From NCBI GenBank assembly GCA_003132905.1, contig PKZC01000298.1, positions 5,722 to 41,864 of the forward strand: a stretch of 36,143 bases of DNA, given 5' to 3'. Position 1 is the first letter of the stretch; each line of letters begins with the position of its first letter. Below the pieces are notes generated by a model, which had not been told where the DNA came from, did not search any database, and was given only the letters and a program-made list of their open reading frames with translations. The translations under genes were made by a program, and so were the position numbers. Origin of the DNA: Bryobacterales bacterium. Lineage in GTDB: Bacteria > Acidobacteriota > Terriglobia > Bryobacterales > Bryobacteraceae. Shown one piece after another: positions 8,168 through 16,483 of the stretch.

Positions 8168-9468
8168 GCGTCTTCCAGACGAAGCGTGAACGTGCCGGAC
8201 GTTGATGGCTGGAAATGAACACGCGGCGCAATGGCGTAGGTCTGGCGCAGGTGAAGGAGCGGGATGATGCGATGGTCATCCAGAAGAGATCGTTCCAATT
8301 GGTACAAAGTCTCGGGCTTGGTGGGATCCATCTGGCCGGCCCGATCACCGGCGCCCAGCTCCAACGCGATGCGCCTCAGCTCATCGGCGGCGTCACTCGA
8401 TTCGAGCGGCCACTCCATCAATCGAAGATTCGCGTTGCCGGCAGTGGTGGGTTGAATCGCGATCCCCGCATCGCGCGCATTCAATGCAATGCGCTCCGCG
8501 ACAGATCGCAAAAACAAATCATTGGCCGGATAGCTGAGGCTCATCGGTCCCAATCGCAGCGAAGACACCAGTTGCTTGGCGCGCGCCACATCCGGCGTCG
8601 AGTCGAATAGGAATGCATATCCCGAGAGCCATTGCGGCAGTAAACCGAAAGCCGTTTCTGCCTTGTGTTGCGCGAGCACATTCGCGATCGGCACACGATC
8701 GACCACGAGCGCGAGCGCCTGCAACAGCGTCGCGTCAGTATTGGTAGAAGTAATCGCCACCAGCGTGCGCGGCACCGATGACCACGTCGACAAACCTTCA
8801 GGAAGTATTCGTCGCGCGGGCCCTACTGGGATATCGAATAAGTCGCCCCGTCCGTGTCCCGAGCCAAACTCGATCTCGATCGCATCGAGGTAGGGACGGC
8901 CGCCCCAATAATTATCGAAGGCCCCCACATTCAAACGCCGTCCTGGCTCCCAGGCCGTAACACGGAACGGCCCGGTTCCAATGAGCGGATTTGCATCGCT
9001 TCTCCGAAAGATCGCGGAGCGGGGCAACGCGAGTTCCTCCAGCAGCCCGGGCATTTCCCGATCGGACTGCACCACGATGGCTTGTCCCCCCGCCTCAATC
9101 GAAACCTCGCCGTATTTTGGCTTCAATGCCGCGAGTAGCGACGGAGCGGCGGTTGCGGCGGTGAGCGCCTCACCATCGTGGAACATTGCGTTCGGACGTA
9201 ACGAGAATCGCCAGCGCTTGAAATCGGGGTCGTGCTGCCAAGCCACCGCCAGTACCGGTTCCACTTCTCCGTTTGAAGTGACGCGCACCAGCGTCTCGGT
9301 AATCGGCACGGATAGCGCGCTGTTGAAGCCACCGGGATCGAGCCTGTTCAAAATAGTGGACAGTTCGACGGTCAAGGTTCCGCCGTAACGTGGACGCACC
9401 GCGCCCGTAAGAAAATTTGAGATGACGAGGCTACTCAGTGCAAGCGACGCCCAGCCGGGAAGCCTCAT
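8152..9468 (-). CDS. Orphan periplasmic solute-binding protein (SBP family 5, peptide/nickel/opine type)
   Basis: A 438-residue secreted protein. The hydrophobic signal segment at 5-22 lacks an obvious lipobox. The mature N terminus RPRYGGTLTVEL is the classic SBP_bac_5 opening. Other family hallmarks are WQHDPDFKRWRFSLRPNAMFHDGEALTA, GTGPFRVTAWEPGRRLNV and FDNYWGGRPYLDAIEIEF. It is somewhat short for DppA/OppA (about 500-540). No ABC permease or ATPase gene is nearby. Instead it overlaps both a secreted unknown (38 bp) and a sensor kinase (16 bp). I infer a ligand-sensing role for the two-component system rather than transport. Confidence 0.85.
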   Translation of the reverse strand: MRLPGWASLALSSLVISNFLTGAVRPRYGGTLTVELSTILNRLDPGGFNSALSVPITETLVRVTSNGEVEPVLAVAWQHDPDFKRWRFSLRPNAMFHDGEALTAATAAPSLLAALKPKYGEVSIEAGGQAIVVQSDREMPGLLEELALPRSAIFRRSDANPLIGTGPFRVTAWEPGRRLNVGAFDNYWGGRPYLDAIEIEFGSGHGRGDLFDIPVGPARRILPEGLSTWSSVPRTLVAITSTNTDATLLQALALVVDRVPIANVLAQHKAETAFGLLPQWLSGYAFLFDSTPDVARAKQLVSSLRLGPMSLSYPANDLFLRSVAERIALNARDAGIAIQPTTAGNANLRLMEWPLESSDAADELRRIALELGAGDRAGQMDPTKPETLYQLERSLLDDHRIIPLLHLRQTYAIAPRVHFQPSTSGTFTLRLEDAWIQP

Positions 9469-10567
9469 ATTGTCCAGTTTGCAAGTTTCGTACCACTAGC
9501 GTCGCTTCCCCTAGCGCTTCCGACGGCCACAACGCAGTCACCGGTCCGGGCAACGGCATGGGATTGCTCGCGGGGGCCGCTTGGCCGTTCACAACTTCGA
9601 AAACACGAACGTCTTCGCGATCGGCGTTCGCGCTGGCGATGATAGCAGCGCCGCTTCCACAAGGATCGAGAGTATTTGTGATATCGCTGCCCCAACCTTC
9701 GGCGCCCGAGACCGGCTGTCCGGAGCGATCCTGCACGCGGCCATCCGCCATTGTGAAAAGTCCGCCGGCGCTTGCAAGAAACGGAAACTTCGCGGCGTCC
9801 GATTCCAGCGTGTTTCGATCCGCTATCCAATGCTCTTGTGTATCCGGCCAGGGCTCAGTTCCATTCACGCATTTCAACCGAAGTTCGGGCTGGAATGTAC
9901 CCTGGCATGTCGCCGCAGGCAAGAACGCACGGAAACCGTCCGCGGTCGCTTCCAAACGTCCGCGAGGATCGCGAGGCAGCGGACGAGGTAGAACCAGGGA
10001 AGCTGTAGCAGACGCCGTCCACTTGTTTTCGATGGAACGATAGCTCGCCAATCTGTCGGAACTGAGAACCAGCATCTGGGAACCGGAGTCTACCATCAGG
10101 ATGTCGAGTATTGGCTCGGCCTCGGTCCAGAGCGGCTTCTTAGTCAGGCTTATGCGCGGTTTGGCTTGCGCTGAGGAAGGGACGTTCCACGGAAGCATCG
10201 CGATTTGGCGATTCTCTCCGCTTGAAACTTCGGCTACGAAAAGCAGGCCGCGCGCATCTTCGGACAGCGTGACGCGCACACGAGAATCAGGCGGCGTCTC
10301 CGCCGTCGAGATACCCGACTTGCGCAACTCGTCCTGCAACAACCTGCGGAAGCTCAACCACTCGGCTGGCGAAAGCTGCGTCAGGTTCTGCGCTTCGAGC
10401 GAAATGGACGCTCGCTTCGGCAACAGGGAGGATATACGGGCCGCCAACTGGAACGCCGCGTCCGTCATTGCTTGCCCGGGAGGCATCTGGGATTGCGGCA
10501 GGCGCGTTACTTGGGCTTGCAACAGCAGCACCGAGCCAAAGAATAGACTGAACGTGACTCGGATCAT
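9431..10567 (-). CDS. Secreted protein of unknown function
   Basis: A 378-residue protein I do not recognise. The N terminus MIRVTFSLFFGSVLLLQAQ is a clear signal peptide. Residues about 40-130 (QLAARISSLLPKRASISLEAQNLTQLSPAEWLSFRRLL...VRVTLSEDARGLLFVAEV) suggest a small alpha/beta domain. The rest alternates short beta-like segments, perhaps a propeller-like repeat region (DILMVDSGSQMLVLSSDRLASY). Three Cys residues and a Cys near the C terminus could form disulfides. A GGAG Shine-Dalgarno precedes the ATG. It overlaps the binding-protein gene by 38 bp, so both are probably made from one message and may act together in the periplasm. Confidence 0.8.
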   Translation of the reverse strand: MIRVTFSLFFGSVLLLQAQVTRLPQSQMPPGQAMTDAAFQLAARISSLLPKRASISLEAQNLTQLSPAEWLSFRRLLQDELRKSGISTAETPPDSRVRVTLSEDARGLLFVAEVSSGENRQIAMLPWNVPSSAQAKPRISLTKKPLWTEAEPILDILMVDSGSQMLVLSSDRLASYRSIENKWTASATASLVLPRPLPRDPRGRLEATADGFRAFLPAATCQGTFQPELRLKCVNGTEPWPDTQEHWIADRNTLESDAAKFPFLASAGGLFTMADGRVQDRSGQPVSGAEGWGSDITNTLDPCGSGAAIIASANADREDVRVFEVVNGQAAPASNPMPLPGPVTALWPSEALGEATLVVRNLQTGQYEASRLGVACTE

Positions 10568-10727
10568 TCACTCCATTATGATCTCCGGGCGCACGATGCT
10601 GTTGGCGCGCCATGAAGCCCAGCAAAGATCGCAGACAAACGAACGCGAGAAGCAGCGCGCACCCGAGGCTGAAAGCCAGACCCAGCAGCATTTCCGGGAA
10701 TCCGCCCAGCGCGGTCAGGAACGTCAT
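10287..10727 (-). CDS. Possible small membrane protein overlapping the unknown secreted-protein gene
   Basis: The first 40 residues form one convincing transmembrane helix (GLAFSLGCALLLAFVCLRSL). The ATG overlaps the L,D-transpeptidase stop as ATGA and has an excellent GGAGG Shine-Dalgarno 6 bp upstream. The 146-residue frame then runs 281 bp into the next gene in another frame, and its C-terminal 90 residues look like low-information shadow sequence. Either a genuine long-overlap protein exists, or a single-base error or mutation has removed a nearer stop from a roughly 50-residue membrane protein. The start signals are strong; the length is doubtful. Confidence 0.45.
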   Translation of the reverse strand: MTFLTALGGFPEMLLGLAFSLGCALLLAFVCLRSLLGFMARQQHRAPGDHNGVNDPSHVQSILWLGAAVASPSNAPAAIPDASRASNDGRGVPVGGPYILPVAEASVHFARSAEPDAAFASRVVELPQVVAGRVAQVGYLDGGDAA

Positions 10728-11266
10728 TGCAATCCTCCAACGATTGTTCCATCGGCTGCGCTGGTCTTTGCCTGTAGATTGTCAGCGTGAGTTTCGTCAA
10801 AGAGACTGGCTTCTTCGGGCGTTGGATCCGCGATTAAATCAACCTCGTCGCCCACGCGTACTAGCTGAAACAATTCCTCGACGTCATGATTTCGCAGCCG
10901 GATGCACCCGTGCGATGCCGCGTGCCCGATGGATTCCGGGTGGTTGGTCCCGTGGATTCCGTAGCCTTGAAAGCCGATGCTCATCCATCGGGTGCCCACC
11001 GGATTCGACGGCCCCGGTCCCACCACCTTGCCCGCGTGCGAATAGGTTGGGTTCACTACATGGCTTGCGATATGGAATGTGCCGCTCGGGCTGGGCGTGC
11101 TTCGCTTGCCCACCGCCGCCGAATACATCTTCAAGATTTTTCCGTCCTCTACCAGCACGATCTTGCGCGCCGGAATGTTCACCACCAGACGCCGCGAGGG
11201 TGCGTTTTCCGCTGCCAATTCGCCTGCCGCCGCCACCAGAACCGCAAAAAATTTGAAGGTCCGCAT
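10724..11266 (-). CDS. L,D-transpeptidase (YkuD domain)
   Basis: A 180-residue exported cell-wall enzyme. The signal peptide covers about residues 1-20 (FKFFAVLVAAAGELAAE). The YkuD domain starts at RRLVVNIPARKIVLVEDG and shows the active-site signature His105-Gly-Thr and Ser118-His-Gly-Cys121-Ile-Arg123. Cys121 is the nucleophile. Such enzymes make 3-3 cross-links or attach proteins to peptidoglycan. The C-terminal 40 residues after the catalytic domain are polar and unassigned. A GAGGAG Shine-Dalgarno precedes the ATG. It is the first gene of a run that continues through the two-component system, linking cell-wall remodelling to that sensor circuit. Confidence 0.93.
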   Translation of the reverse strand: MRTFKFFAVLVAAAGELAAENAPSRRLVVNIPARKIVLVEDGKILKMYSAAVGKRSTPSPSGTFHIASHVVNPTYSHAGKVVGPGPSNPVGTRWMSIGFQGYGIHGTNHPESIGHAASHGCIRLRNHDVEELFQLVRVGDEVDLIADPTPEEASLFDETHADNLQAKTSAADGTIVGGLQ

Positions 11267-11366
11267 CGCTTTTTCTCCTCTTTGCAGAAGAGATATGCAG
11301 GCCGTTCACCTTAGCGCAACATTAAGATTACAAATCGATTAGGGGAACGAGGCGCGTCTGTGGAAC

Positions 11367-11391
11367 GACACGGCGTGTCAACCTTGACACG
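11367..11391. repeat. Interleaved palindromes, candidate operator (three alternating GACACG/CGTGTC half-sites)
   Basis: GACACG (11367-11372), CGTGTC (11374-11379) and GACACG (11386-11391) form two perfect overlapping inverted repeats, with 1-bp and 6-bp spacers. The inner CGTGTCAACCTTGACACG has 8-bp arms. It lies 2 bp after the GT2 stop and about 100 bp before the L,D-transpeptidase start on the minus strand. No T-tract follows on either strand, so it is not a typical terminator. A regulator-binding site upstream of the transpeptidase unit is the better guess. Confidence 0.45.
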
Positions 11392-11392
11392 T

Positions 11393-12499
11393 TCATTTCC
11401 AGGCCATGCTCCTGCGCCCGGTCAACGCATGATAAACCCCAAAAAACGCCGCGCTGTTCACCATGCAGAAGTAAAACGGAAGCCGGAGCGCTCGGGGCCG
11501 AACCCGTTCCGTCAGGCCGAGCAGGGCGAGGGCGTAGAACAGCAGTTGCGCGCAGAACAGCATGCGGTAGGGCGCCGATCCCAGCAGAAAGACGTTCGCG
11601 GCTAGAGCCGTCAGCATAGCGAAAGGAACCCACAGACGAGCTACTTTGTGGGACAGGAAAAATAACAACGGTAGAGGCTGAAACGGCGACAAGAACTGTC
11701 CCAGGTGCCGAAGCTGCTGTAAATTTCCGGCCATGATCCGGATGCGCCGCCCGAATCCCGTCATTTCGCGTGCTTCCTCAAACACCACGGCGGACGGTTC
11801 ATGCACCACCCGGAGCCCTCGCCCGACCACGGACAGCGGAATGACGTAGTCGTCATTGATTGTGTCAGCCGGCGGGAAAGGATACAGCTGTTTGCGGATG
11901 GCGTGCAGATGCCCGTGAGCGCCCAGCGTGGAGGCCAGCCTGGACTCCCGAGTCTTGATGAAGGCCTCGTATTCCCAGTAAGAACCCTCGGAAGCGCCGA
12001 TATTCACGTCGTCCGGCTTTACCACCGTGTAGCGGCCGCTCACTGCTCCCACTGATGGATCCGCGAAATTTTCCACCAGCCGCCGCACCGAATTAGGCGC
12101 AAGCATGCCGGAAGCATCGGAAAATACGATTATCTCGCTGCGCAACTCTGGAACCGCGGTATTGAGCGCTGCCACTTTGCCACGATTCTGCGGCAGCGCC
12201 AGCACCCGAACACCGCCTATAGACCGCGCAATGTCCACGGTCTCATCCGATGAGCCATCGGAGACGATGACGATTTCAATCCGGTCCGCCGGGTAATCCA
12301 GCGCCCGGGTATTGTCGATCTTGCGAGCAATCACACGGGCCTCGTTGTAAGCGGGAATCAGCAGGGATATTAGTGGCCAGATAGGCGCTTTTCTCACTTC
12401 CCTGCGAATGACCAGCCCCAGGCCAAGCAGCACCAGGGGATAGCCCGCAAACGCATATAAGGGTATCGCGACCGAGATCCAGAAAATCAATTCGACCAT
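11393..12499 (-). CDS. Membrane-bound family 2 glycosyltransferase
   Basis: A 368-residue processive-type GT2. An N-terminal transmembrane helix (FWISVAIPLYAFAGYPLVLLGLGLV) precedes the GT-A domain. Nucleotide-sugar binding motifs are LLIPAYNEARVI, IVIVSDGSSDETV and the metal-binding IVFSDASGM. An acceptor-side acidic motif is visible as INDDYVIPL. Three or so C-terminal helices (HKVARLWVPFAMLTALAANVFLL onward) anchor it. It probably extends a surface polysaccharide. It follows the amidotransferase gene by 3 bp, so the two are one unit. The sugar donor is unknown. Confidence 0.9.
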   Translation of the reverse strand: MVELIFWISVAIPLYAFAGYPLVLLGLGLVIRREVRKAPIWPLISLLIPAYNEARVIARKIDNTRALDYPADRIEIVIVSDGSSDETVDIARSIGGVRVLALPQNRGKVAALNTAVPELRSEIIVFSDASGMLAPNSVRRLVENFADPSVGAVSGRYTVVKPDDVNIGASEGSYWEYEAFIKTRESRLASTLGAHGHLHAIRKQLYPFPPADTINDDYVIPLSVVGRGLRVVHEPSAVVFEEAREMTGFGRRIRIMAGNLQQLRHLGQFLSPFQPLPLLFFLSHKVARLWVPFAMLTALAANVFLLGSAPYRMLFCAQLLFYALALLGLTERVRPRALRLPFYFCMVNSAAFFGVYHALTGRRSMAWK

Positions 12500-12502
12500 A
12501 GA

Positions 12503-14401
12503 TCAAACCGCGCAAGCTTCCGCCGACTTGGCAGGAGTTCGCTCGCGGACGTCCTCTTGCTGGAACCACAATTCGAGCATCAGCAACCTCCAAAGGTGGT
12601 GATGATTGTCGCGGCGTCCGCGATCGTGCTCTTCCAGCAGATGCGTTACAAAGTCGGGCGAGACCATGCCTCGGTCGAGAAACGTCCGGCTGGTCAGGTA
12701 GTCCCACAGGAAGCTTCGCAGCGAACCCCGAAACCAGCTGGCGAGCGGTACGCCGAAGCCACGCTTGGGCTGGCGCAGCAGGTCTGGCGGTAAGCGATGC
12801 CCAACAGCGCGAATGAAGATGTCTTTGCCGCGGCCATTCTTCAGCTTCCAGGCATGCGGAATCCGTGCGGCCAGTTCCGCCAGTTTATGATCCAGCAGCG
12901 GGCAGCGGATCTCGAGCGAATTCGCCATCGACATGCGGTCCACTTTCACCAGGATGTCGCCAGTGAGCTTGGATGTTGTTTCGAAATAGAGCGCCTGGGT
13001 AAGCGCGTCGGTCCGCTCGCCCAGCAACGACGGCGCCATCTTTTGCGTCAGGAACGCGGCGTCGGCGGGCGGCATCCACTCCGGCGTCAGCAAGCGCTGC
13101 AGAAGATAGTGCGGCGATACGCTTGCAAAATAGCGCGCCAACGCCGACGGCTGGCCGATCATCCGCAGATAGTTCTTTCCGTATGCCGAATAAGGAAGCA
13201 GATCGGCGATCCGTGCCATTCCGGCGCGCAGGATGGAAGGAACGTGGTCCCACAGCCTCAGCCGCTGCACGTCGAGAAAGCTCTCGTAGCCCGCGAAAAG
13301 CTCGTCCCCTCCGTCGCCGCTGAGCGCTACCTTTACGTGCCGCGCAGCGAATTCCGACACCAGATAGGTGGGGATGGCCGACGAATCCCCGAACGGTTCG
13401 TCGAAGTGCCGCACCAACTTGGAAACCAGATCCACCGAATCCGGGCGGACGATCATCTGGTGATGCTCAGTCCCGTACTTTTTAGCGAGCGCCGCGGCGA
13501 GTGGAAGCTCATCGAATCCCGGTTCCTCAAAGCCAATGGAAAATGTCTGGATGGGCCTCGGGCTCTGCAGCGCCATGGACGCTACCACCGAGGTGGAATC
13601 GATTCCGCCGCTCAGGAACGCTCCTACAGGAACGTCTGCGACCAGCCGTATCTTGACGGCTTCGTCGAATGCATGGCGGACATAGTCACAAGCTTCGAGT
13701 TCGCTCAGGCCCTCGGGAGGCCGTTCGGCCGGCACGGGCAAGGTCCAATACCGGCCCTGTTGGATGTGGCCATCGGCGTCACAGCGCAGCCAGCTGCCGG
13801 GAGCGAGTTTGCGAATCGAAAGGTAGGGAGTCCAGGGATCGGGAACGTAGCCAAGCAGAAAATAGAGCTGGAGAGCCTCCCGGTCGTGCTCCAGCGGAAC
13901 ACCTGCGGCCCGCAAGCATTTTAACTCGCTGCCAAAGTACAGACCTTCCGGCAGCGCCGCGTAGTACAACGGTTTTTTCCCGAACCGATCGCGCACCAAG
14001 AGCAGGGAACGCTCGCGTGAATCCCAGATGGCGCAAGCGAACATCCCACGCAGGCGCTGCAGGCCGTCTACGCCTTCCTCTTCGTAGAGGTGAACCAGAA
14101 CCTCGGTGTCGCTCTGGGTGCGAAACCGATGGCCTTGGCGCATTAAGGAGGCACGCAGCTCTCGATAATTGTAGATCTCACCGTTCGAGACCACCCACAC
14201 GGTTCCATCTTCGTTCGAGATGGGCTGCCGGCCGGTGGCCAGGTCGATGATGCTGAGACGCCGCATTCCCATACCCATCCGCCCGTCGATCCGATAGCCT
14301 TCATCATCCGGGCCGCGGTGCCGGATCTCCTCGCACATGGCCTGGATCTGGGACAAATCGGCGTTTCTCGATCGCAGAAAATATCCGGCTATTCCACACA
14401 T
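12503..14401 (-). CDS. asnB: Asparagine synthetase-like glutamine amidotransferase (AsnB family, polysaccharide-associated)
   Basis: A 632-residue class II glutamine amidotransferase. Cys2 (MCGIAGYF) is the glutaminase nucleophile, and NGEIYNY and RLSIIDLATGRQPI are typical glutaminase-domain motifs. The C-terminal ATP-pyrophosphatase domain has the P-loop LSGGIDSTSVVA and LSGDGGDELFAGYE. The length fits the AsnB paralogues found in exopolysaccharide loci, which may amidate sugars or peptides rather than make free asparagine. Its partners here, a membrane GT2 and a divergent heparinase II/III-like protein, favour that role. True asparagine synthesis remains possible. Confidence 0.9.
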   Translation of the reverse strand: MCGIAGYFLRSRNADLSQIQAMCEEIRHRGPDDEGYRIDGRMGMGMRRLSIIDLATGRQPISNEDGTVWVVSNGEIYNYRELRASLMRQGHRFRTQSDTEVLVHLYEEEGVDGLQRLRGMFACAIWDSRERSLLLVRDRFGKKPLYYAALPEGLYFGSELKCLRAAGVPLEHDREALQLYFLLGYVPDPWTPYLSIRKLAPGSWLRCDADGHIQQGRYWTLPVPAERPPEGLSELEACDYVRHAFDEAVKIRLVADVPVGAFLSGGIDSTSVVASMALQSPRPIQTFSIGFEEPGFDELPLAAALAKKYGTEHHQMIVRPDSVDLVSKLVRHFDEPFGDSSAIPTYLVSEFAARHVKVALSGDGGDELFAGYESFLDVQRLRLWDHVPSILRAGMARIADLLPYSAYGKNYLRMIGQPSALARYFASVSPHYLLQRLLTPEWMPPADAAFLTQKMAPSLLGERTDALTQALYFETTSKLTGDILVKVDRMSMANSLEIRCPLLDHKLAELAARIPHAWKLKNGRGKDIFIRAVGHRLPPDLLRQPKRGFGVPLASWFRGSLRSFLWDYLTSRTFLDRGMVSPDFVTHLLEEHDRGRRDNHHHLWRLLMLELWFQQEDVRERTPAKSAEACAV

Positions 14402-14407
14402 AGAGGT

Positions 14408-16042
14408 TTGAAACTGATCAATCGAGCCCGACAGGAGCTGGTGAACGTCATTCTCACGGTGCTACCTCCTGATGTCGGCTGGGACGCCCGTTTCCAGCCC
14501 CATTTGCCCATGCCTGAAGGCGCCGCCGGGAGCGAGAGCGCGCAGCAACTGATCGACCTCGCCGACCAGATCCAGCGACATACCTTTCCAGTTCTCGGAA
14601 CGATTGTTCACGCGGGGCCGGAAATCCGCTGGCGTCGCGACTATTCGCGCGGCATTGAAACCAGCCTTACTTACTTTCGCCGTATCGCCTACCTGGACAC
14701 GCCGCGCTCGGGCGATCACAAAACCATCTGGGAATTGAACCGGCACCAGCACCTGATTGTTTTGGCGCGCGCCTATCGGTTGACGGGCCAAACCAGGCAT
14801 CTGGACGAGATTCGCCTGCAACTCGAAAGTTGGATCGCCCAGAACCCTTTTCAGCGAGGGACCAACTGGGCCAGCGCACTCGAAGTGGCGTTTCGCGCGT
14901 TGTCGTGGATTTGGGTGTATCACTTTGTTGGTCCCGAAATGCAGCCTGACTTTCGTGCTCGATGGCTCCATGTGTTGTATCTACATGGTTGCCACCTGGC
15001 CAATAACCTCTCGTTCTATTTTTCGCCCAACAACCATCTGGTGGGCGAGGCGTTGGTTTTACATGCCCTGGGGCTGTTCTTCGCCGGGATTCCAAAGGCC
15101 GCGCATTGGGAACAACTGGGCGCACGGGTGATGAGCGAACAAATGGAGTTGCAGATCCGCGCGGACGGGAGCAGTTTCGAGCAATCCACTTACTATCAGG
15201 GCTATGTTTACGACATGTTTCGTTTGCATACCATTCTGGCTCGCCCAGGCCCTGATTACTTGGCGAAGCTGGGCCGAATGGCCGACTTCCTCGACGCCAT
15301 CGCTGGACCCGCGCGCCGTCTGCCATTGTTGGGCGATGACGACGGCGGTCAGTTGCCGCCAGGTGCCATGCAACGTGCGTCCGGGGCGGGGAAACAGCAA
15401 TCGCGGCTCTTTCCCGACGCCGGCCTGGCGGTGATGACCTGCGGCCAAGTGCACGCCTTGGTCGACGCGGGTCCATTCGGCGCGCTGCATTCGGGCCACA
15501 GCCATTCCGACACGTTGAGCATTGTCGTGAGTTCGGGCGAAGAGGAAATATTAATCGACCCCGGCACCTACACTTATACCAGCGATGCAGAACTGCGCGA
15601 CTGGTTCCGCGGCTCGAGCGCGCACAATACCATCCGTGTGGACGGCCGCGATCAAGGTGTAATGGCCGGGCCGTTCCGTTGGACGGGTCAGCCCGAAGTC
15701 AAAGTTCTCCAGTGGCTGACCGATTCCAAGCGCGATGTCCTGGAAGCCGAGTGCCGTTACGCCGGCTTCACGCACCGCCGCCGTGTGGAGTTCCAAAAGC
15801 CGGGTGTTTTTCTGATCCATGACTCTGTCGATGGACCGCCCGGCGAGCACGAGATCGAGCAGTTCTGGCACCTCGGATCGCTTGCGGCGAGATCCAGGCT
15901 GGTGCTGCCTGTCGACGCGGAACTCACCGAGAGCTGGCGATCCACGACGTTTGGCGAAAAGCACCCTGCGCCGATGTTGCGCGTTCACCGTCGCTCGAAG
16001 CTGCCGTTCTCGCTCGAAACCCGCATCGATGTTAATCGCTGA
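14408..16042 (+). CDS. Heparinase II/III-like polysaccharide lyase
   Basis: A protein of about 544 residues. The N-terminal alpha/alpha toroid (LTYFRRIAYLDT...QTRHLDEIRLQLESWIAQNP...NWASALEVAFRALSW) is followed by the beta-sandwich Heparinase II/III domain, with HSGHSHSDTLSIVVSSG, ILIDPGTYTYTSD and SSAHNTIRVDGRDQ. It should cleave uronic-acid polymers by beta-elimination, probably trimming or recycling the neighbouring polysaccharide. No signal peptide is evident. The start is uncertain: the only ATG (14318) lies inside the divergent amidotransferase gene. Choices are TTG 14408, given here because it keeps the RARQELVN block, or GTG 14441, with AGGAG 3 bp upstream. Confidence 0.88.
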   Translation: MKLINRARQELVNVILTVLPPDVGWDARFQPHLPMPEGAAGSESAQQLIDLADQIQRHTFPVLGTIVHAGPEIRWRRDYSRGIETSLTYFRRIAYLDTPRSGDHKTIWELNRHQHLIVLARAYRLTGQTRHLDEIRLQLESWIAQNPFQRGTNWASALEVAFRALSWIWVYHFVGPEMQPDFRARWLHVLYLHGCHLANNLSFYFSPNNHLVGEALVLHALGLFFAGIPKAAHWEQLGARVMSEQMELQIRADGSSFEQSTYYQGYVYDMFRLHTILARPGPDYLAKLGRMADFLDAIAGPARRLPLLGDDDGGQLPPGAMQRASGAGKQQSRLFPDAGLAVMTCGQVHALVDAGPFGALHSGHSHSDTLSIVVSSGEEEILIDPGTYTYTSDAELRDWFRGSSAHNTIRVDGRDQGVMAGPFRWTGQPEVKVLQWLTDSKRDVLEAECRYAGFTHRRRVEFQKPGVFLIHDSVDGPPGEHEIEQFWHLGSLAARSRLVLPVDAELTESWRSTTFGEKHPAPMLRVHRRSKLPFSLETRIDVNR

Positions 16043-16451
16043 TCAAATGCAGCACCACGCTGCGCCGATGTGGCTGCTCGCGATGCTCGAATAAATAAAC
16101 GCCCTGCCACGTTCCTAGCGCCAGCTTGCCATTGTGGATGGGGATGGATAACTGCGTCTGAGTGAGAGCCGACCGAATGTGCGACGTCATATCGTCCGGG
16201 CCTTCCGCGGTATGCCGGTACAGGCGCGTATCTTCCGGGGCTAGTCGCGTCATGAAATCGGCCAGATCCGCCACCACGTCGGGATCGGCGTTCTCTTGAA
16301 TCACCAACGAAGCCGACGTGTGCTGGCAGAAGACCGTCAGCAGGCCAGTCTGGGTTTTATGGCCGTCCAGCCACTTTTCGATTTCGCGCGTGAAGTCGTA
16401 TAGCCGTTTGCCGTGCGTCGCGATGTGAATCTGATACGTGAATTGGTTCAT
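16032..16451 (-). CDS. yjbQ: YjbQ/UPF0047 family protein
   Basis: A 139-residue protein of the YjbQ/UPF0047 family, whose usual length is 132-140. The family has reported weak thiamin-phosphate synthase activity and an unclear main function. Conserved blocks are VFCQHTSASLVIQENADPDV, the HTAEGPDDMTSHI segment with its conserved His and Asp, and LALGTWQGVYLFEHR near the end. An alternative ATG exists at 16466; MNQFTYQIHI at 16451 aligns better with the family start. Its 3' end overlaps the convergent heparinase-like gene by 11 bp. Cytoplasmic. Confidence 0.93.
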   Translation of the reverse strand: MNQFTYQIHIATHGKRLYDFTREIEKWLDGHKTQTGLLTVFCQHTSASLVIQENADPDVVADLADFMTRLAPEDTRLYRHTAEGPDDMTSHIRSALTQTQLSIPIHNGKLALGTWQGVYLFEHREQPHRRSVVLHLISD

Positions 16452-16483
16452 GCGCCCACGATTCAATGTAGCGGGCGGGCCTC

